Shown here: positions 6,734-9,571 of the stretch, one piece after another
Layout of the letters: the number at the start of each line of letters is the position of its first letter
Position numbering within the stretch: the stretch's first letter is position 1
NCBI GenBank assembly: GCA_946482545.1
Contig: CAMLRX010000167.1
Span: 1 to 9,571 of the forward strand
DNA length: 9,571 nt
DNA from: an uncultured Flavihumibacter sp.
GTDB lineage: Bacteria > Bacteroidota > Bacteroidia > Chitinophagales > Chitinophagaceae
Reading direction: 5' to 3'
Translations under genes and position numbers: made by a program
Notes under the pieces: generated by a model
What the model was told of the DNA's origin: nothing
Databases searched by the model: none
What the model saw: only the letters and a program-made list of their open reading frames with translations

Positions 6734-8284
6734 ATGTCGAAAAAGGAAGCTTTTTTGCAGTCCATACAGCAGGGATATACATTTAAAGGAGAATTCGTTC
6801 CCATTGGTGCAGGGATGTTTGAAGGAGAGGTGGTGCCGGGCGCAACGATCAATCTCCCGCTGAAAACATTGAACCGCCATGGACTCATCGCCGGTGCAAC
6901 GGGAACAGGGAAAACGAAGACGCTCCAGGTACTCGCCGAAGCGTTGAGTGATGCAAGTGTACCCGTTTTGCTGATGGACATTAAAGGCGACCTGAGCGGT
7001 ATTGCTGCCTCCGGAACCAGCAATGCGAAAATTGAAGAAAGACACCAGAAAATCAATATTCCTTACAAGCCCACGGCTTTCCCGGTTGAATTGCTTACGC
7101 TCAGCGAACAGAAAGGGGCCAGGCTCAGGGCTACGGTAAGCGAATTTGGTCCCGTGCTGTTAAGTAAGATATTAGGACTGAACGATACGCAGGGTGGCCT
7201 CGTAGCTATGATCTTCAAATATTGTGACGACAACAAGCTTCCATTGCTCGACCTGAAAGATTTCATTAAAGTGCTCCAGTATATTGGCAACGAAGGCAAG
7301 GCTGAACTTGAAAAAGAGTACGGAAAAATATCCACCACTTCCACCGGCACCATTCTCCGGAAGGTGGTCGAGTTGCAGCAACAGGGCGCGGATATTTTCT
7401 TCGGTGAAAAAAGTTTCGAAGTCGACGATCTGATGCGCATCTCCGATGACGGCCGCGGTGTAATCAGTGTTTTGCGGGTAACCGATCTCCAGGACCGGCC
7501 CAAGTTATTCTCTACTTTTATGCTGCAGTTGCTTGCTGAACTCTATGCTTCCAGCCCGGAGGAAGGTGATCTCGATAAACCCAAACTGGTGCTGTTCATC
7601 GACGAGGCGCACCTTATTTTCCAGGAAGCGAGCGACGCGTTGTTGCAACAGATTGAGACCATCATTAAATTGATCCGGTCCAAAGGCATCGGTATCTTCT
7701 TTTGTACCCAGAACCCCATGGATGTGCCGCCCGCGGTACTCTCCCAATTGGGCTTAAAGGTACAGCATGCCCTGCGGGCCTTTACGGCTGCCGACAGGAA
7801 AGTGATCAAACAAACTGCGGAAAACTATCCTACCACGGAGTTCTACAAAACCGATGAAGTCATCACCCAGATCGGTATCGGGGAAGCGCTGATCACCGTA
7901 CTCAATGAAAAGGGCATTCCCACACCGCTGGCGCATATCATGCTCTCTGCGCCCCGGAGCAGGATGGATGTGCTTACGGAGGCTGAAATAGATGCAGTGG
8001 TAAGCAAATCAAAACTGGCCGCCAAATACAACCAGGTGATCGACTCCGAAAGTGCCTATGAACTGCTCACCGAAAAGCTGAATGAAGCGGCGGAAAAGTC
8101 TGCGGAAGTGGAAACAGAAAAGAAAACCTCCAAAAGAAAAGCTGAACCCAAAGAGGAGAGCATTTTCGATAACCCCACCGTAAAGCAGGTGGGCAGAACG
8201 GCGGCCAGCATCATCACCCGCACGCTGCTGGGCGCGCTGGGATTGGGTGGCAGAAGTTCTTCCAAAAAGAAGAGCTGGCTCTGA
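6734..8284 (+). CDS. yjgR: YjgR/DUF853 family HerA-like P-loop ATPase
   Basis: This 516-residue protein matches E. coli YjgR along its length as I recall that sequence. The N-terminal segment leads into LNRHGLIAGATGTGKTKTLQ, with Walker A at 54-61 (GATGTGKT, K60). Further landmarks are VLLMDIKGDLSGIA (78-91), a helical region about 120-230 (SEFGPVLLSKILGLND, YGKISTTSTGTI), Walker B KLVLFIDEAHLIF (284-296, D290/E291), the sensor segment FFCTQNPMDVP (322-332) and QHALRAFTAADRK (344-356). After about 450 comes a charged Lys/Glu-rich stretch (454-476), then a conserved-looking tail (FDNPTVKQVGRTAASIITRTLLGALGLGG) ending in a basic SSSKKKSWL. The FtsK/HerA class comprises hexameric DNA-translocating ATPases, so a DNA-related motor is likely, but the cellular role of YjgR proteins is not established. 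No NurA nuclease or other defence partner is adjacent. The gene appears to stand alone and converges on the helicase gene with six bases between stops. Confidence 0.95.
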   Translation: MSKKEAFLQSIQQGYTFKGEFVPIGAGMFEGEVVPGATINLPLKTLNRHGLIAGATGTGKTKTLQVLAEALSDASVPVLLMDIKGDLSGIAASGTSNAKIEERHQKINIPYKPTAFPVELLTLSEQKGARLRATVSEFGPVLLSKILGLNDTQGGLVAMIFKYCDDNKLPLLDLKDFIKVLQYIGNEGKAELEKEYGKISTTSTGTILRKVVELQQQGADIFFGEKSFEVDDLMRISDDGRGVISVLRVTDLQDRPKLFSTFMLQLLAELYASSPEEGDLDKPKLVLFIDEAHLIFQEASDALLQQIETIIKLIRSKGIGIFFCTQNPMDVPPAVLSQLGLKVQHALRAFTAADRKVIKQTAENYPTTEFYKTDEVITQIGIGEALITVLNEKGIPTPLAHIMLSAPRSRMDVLTEAEIDAVVSKSKLAAKYNQVIDSESAYELLTEKLNEAAEKSAEVETEKKTSKRKAEPKEESIFDNPTVKQVGRTAASIITRTLLGALGLGGRSSSKKKSWL

Positions 8285-8290
8285 GCGCAC

Positions 8291-9571
8291 TTATTTTAAC
8301 TGTACATAGCCATCCGGTGTAAGGCGTATCATCAATTCTGATTCCAGGCGCCGGATGGCGCTTTCAGCGGCGCGTTCTCCAAATCGGGCTTCCAGTTTGC
8401 TCAGGCATTCCTGCAACAACAATGGTTCCTTTCTCAACTCCGCCATAAGGTATTGCTCCGCTGTGATGACTGCGGAAGGTTGTTCTTTTTTCTTCGCGAT
8501 ACAGTTGTCGCAGATGCCACATGCGGTAATGGTATCGTCACCGAAGTAAACCCCGATTGAAACGGCCCTGCAGGTTTGTTTTCCTGTGGTGAATGCGATC
8601 ATTTCGGTTATCCTTCTCCGGTACACTTCCTTTCTTTCGAAGTGCCGGGCTGCATTCAGCCTGAATTGTTCCACTGGCACGCGGTTTTTCAGGAAGAACA
8701 CCTGCGGCATTTCCGGCGCGGGTTCATATTTCACCACGCCGGCGGTATGCAGGCGTTCCAGTTTTTGCACCAGTTCTTCCACGGGCAGCGCGCACAGTTT
8801 CGCCAGTTTTTTTTCTTTAATCGTTACCTGGTGGTCGAATATGCCTTCATAGTTCCGGAGCAGGGCCAGCATTACTTCATTCCATTCCGGTTTTGTCTCC
8901 TGCACTTCGCGCAGGTAACTCCGGGTGCAGATAAATCCAAGTTTTGAAGGCCTACCGGTCTTTTCATTCAGTTGTATCCATCCATCCTGTGCCAGCGCCT
9001 GCAGCGCATGTGCCGTTGTTTGCGGCGACAAAGAAAAGCGTTCAGTAAATGCTGCCAGGTCGAAATCATAATACTTTCCTTCTCCGCTGCCAGCCGGAAT
9101 CTGGAGGTAATTGACCAGTGCCCGGTACACTTCTGTGATCGTCACTTCCGGTGGGTAGCGGATATCGGGTTGCGCTTCCAGGTCACTGATGTCCTTTGCA
9201 TTGAACAACAATGCGGCGTAAGCACGTTGCAAGTCCCTGCCCGCTCTTCCGGCTTCCTGGTAATAATTCTCCAGGGTATCCGGCACATCATAATGGACCA
9301 CGATCCGCACATCTGGTTTATCGATGCCCATCCCAAAGGCATTGGTACACACCATGATCCTTATTTTCCCGGCGATCCATTCCTCTTGTTTGGTGCCTCG
9401 TTCATCAGCCGTTAGTCCCGCATGGTAAAAATCTGCGGAAACGGACTGCTGCTGTAACAACAGTGCGATATCTTTTGTCCGCTTTCTGCTTTTACAATAC
9501 ACGATACCTGATCCCGGTACTTTGTTCAGGATATGCAACAGTTCCGGCAACTTGGCATAAGTTTCCTTTAC
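8291..9571 (-). CDS. recQ: RecQ-family ATP-dependent DNA helicase, C-terminal part (N-terminus beyond window)
   Basis: The reading frame stays open to the right edge (VKETYAKLPELLHIL...), so the 426 visible residues are the C-terminal part of a 3'-5' helicase probably near 630 residues; the Walker A and DExH motifs lie outside. The second RecA-like domain is complete: GSGIVYCKSRKRT, FYHAGLTADER, motif V VCTNAFGMGIDKPDVR, and motif VI YYQEAGRAGRD (the GRAGRD part at 9250-9233), followed by Leu where Gly is usual. The zinc site has the exact E. coli RecQ spacing C-X16-C-X2-C-X2-C (codons starting at 8572, 8521, 8512 and 8503). Between motif VI and the first zinc cysteine are 220 residues, against roughly 55 in E. 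coli RecQ; two stretches there look like winged helices (about 9145-8960 and 8881-8723). Only about 70 residues follow the zinc site, with no HRDC domain. It should act in recombination and replication-fork repair. The TTG at 9550 is an internal Leu codon, not a start. Confidence 0.93.
   Translation of the reverse strand, partial: VKETYAKLPELLHILNKVPGSGIVYCKSRKRTKDIALLLQQQSVSADFYHAGLTADERGTKQEEWIAGKIRIMVCTNAFGMGIDKPDVRIVVHYDVPDTLENYYQEAGRAGRDLQRAYAALLFNAKDISDLEAQPDIRYPPEVTITEVYRALVNYLQIPAGSGEGKYYDFDLAAFTERFSLSPQTTAHALQALAQDGWIQLNEKTGRPSKLGFICTRSYLREVQETKPEWNEVMLALLRNYEGIFDHQVTIKEKKLAKLCALPVEELVQKLERLHTAGVVKYEPAPEMPQVFFLKNRVPVEQFRLNAARHFERKEVYRRRITEMIAFTTGKQTCRAVSIGVYFGDDTITACGICDNCIAKKKEQPSAVITAEQYLMAELRKEPLLLQECLSKLEARFGERAAESAIRRLESELMIRLTPDGYVQLK

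Noticed and set aside
9548..9550. TTG as the start codon of the RecQ protein.
   Set aside because: The frame continues upstream to the window edge (VKETYAKL...) and the domain before it is only half a helicase, so this is an internal Leu codon.
6734..9571. HerA-like ATPase beside a RecQ helicase as a possible defence island.
   Set aside because: The genes are convergent rather than co-oriented, both look like ordinary housekeeping families, and there is no NurA, nuclease, SIR2 or other effector and no mobile-element signature nearby.

Overview
The window looks like chromosomal DNA from a Bacteroidota bacterium, most likely a Chitinophagaceae-type soil or freshwater species. The evidence is a secreted protein with a type IX secretion C-terminal sorting domain, a candidate promoter of the Bacteroidota type (TTTG, 20-base spacer, TAACTTGG), almost no Shine-Dalgarno sequences before starts, and protein variants that I recall as typical of this phylum. 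GC content is roughly half by eye. I saw no tRNA, rRNA, insertion sequence, prophage, CRISPR array or toxin-antitoxin pair. Every intergenic gap is under 300 bases.

Left part (1-3922). A secreted ApbE-type FAD:protein FMN transferase, cut by the left edge, lies 26 bases downstream of a MocR-type regulator (GntR winged helix fused to a class I aminotransferase fold) on the minus strand. Across a 120-base divergent region, an EamA/DMT ten-helix transporter and a GNAT acetyltransferase form a tight plus-strand pair. MocR regulators often control a divergent neighbour, so regulator, transporter and acetyltransferase are probably one functional unit and apbE may be co-transcribed with the regulator. 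A strong hairpin closes the unit.

Middle (3945-6613, minus strand). A 577-residue exported protein carries six equal 61-residue NHL blades, a fibronectin-III-like domain and a type IX sorting domain. All twelve cysteines of the mature chain fall in one CX4C pair per blade. Upstream of it on the same strand, separated by a convincing intrinsic terminator, is an OmpR-family response regulator with no histidine kinase beside it in the window.

Right part (6734-9571). A YjgR/DUF853 HerA-like ATPase is transcribed divergently from the response regulator. It converges, with only six bases between stop codons, on the C-terminal two thirds of a RecQ-family helicase that runs off the right edge. This RecQ has about 220 residues between helicase motif VI and the zinc cysteines, apparently filled by two winged-helix modules, and ends soon after the zinc site with no HRDC domain.

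I see no clear undescribed defence or mobile system. The most unusual items are the CX4C-pinned propeller, the RecQ domain layout, and the regulator-transporter-acetyltransferase-flavin transferase neighbourhood.
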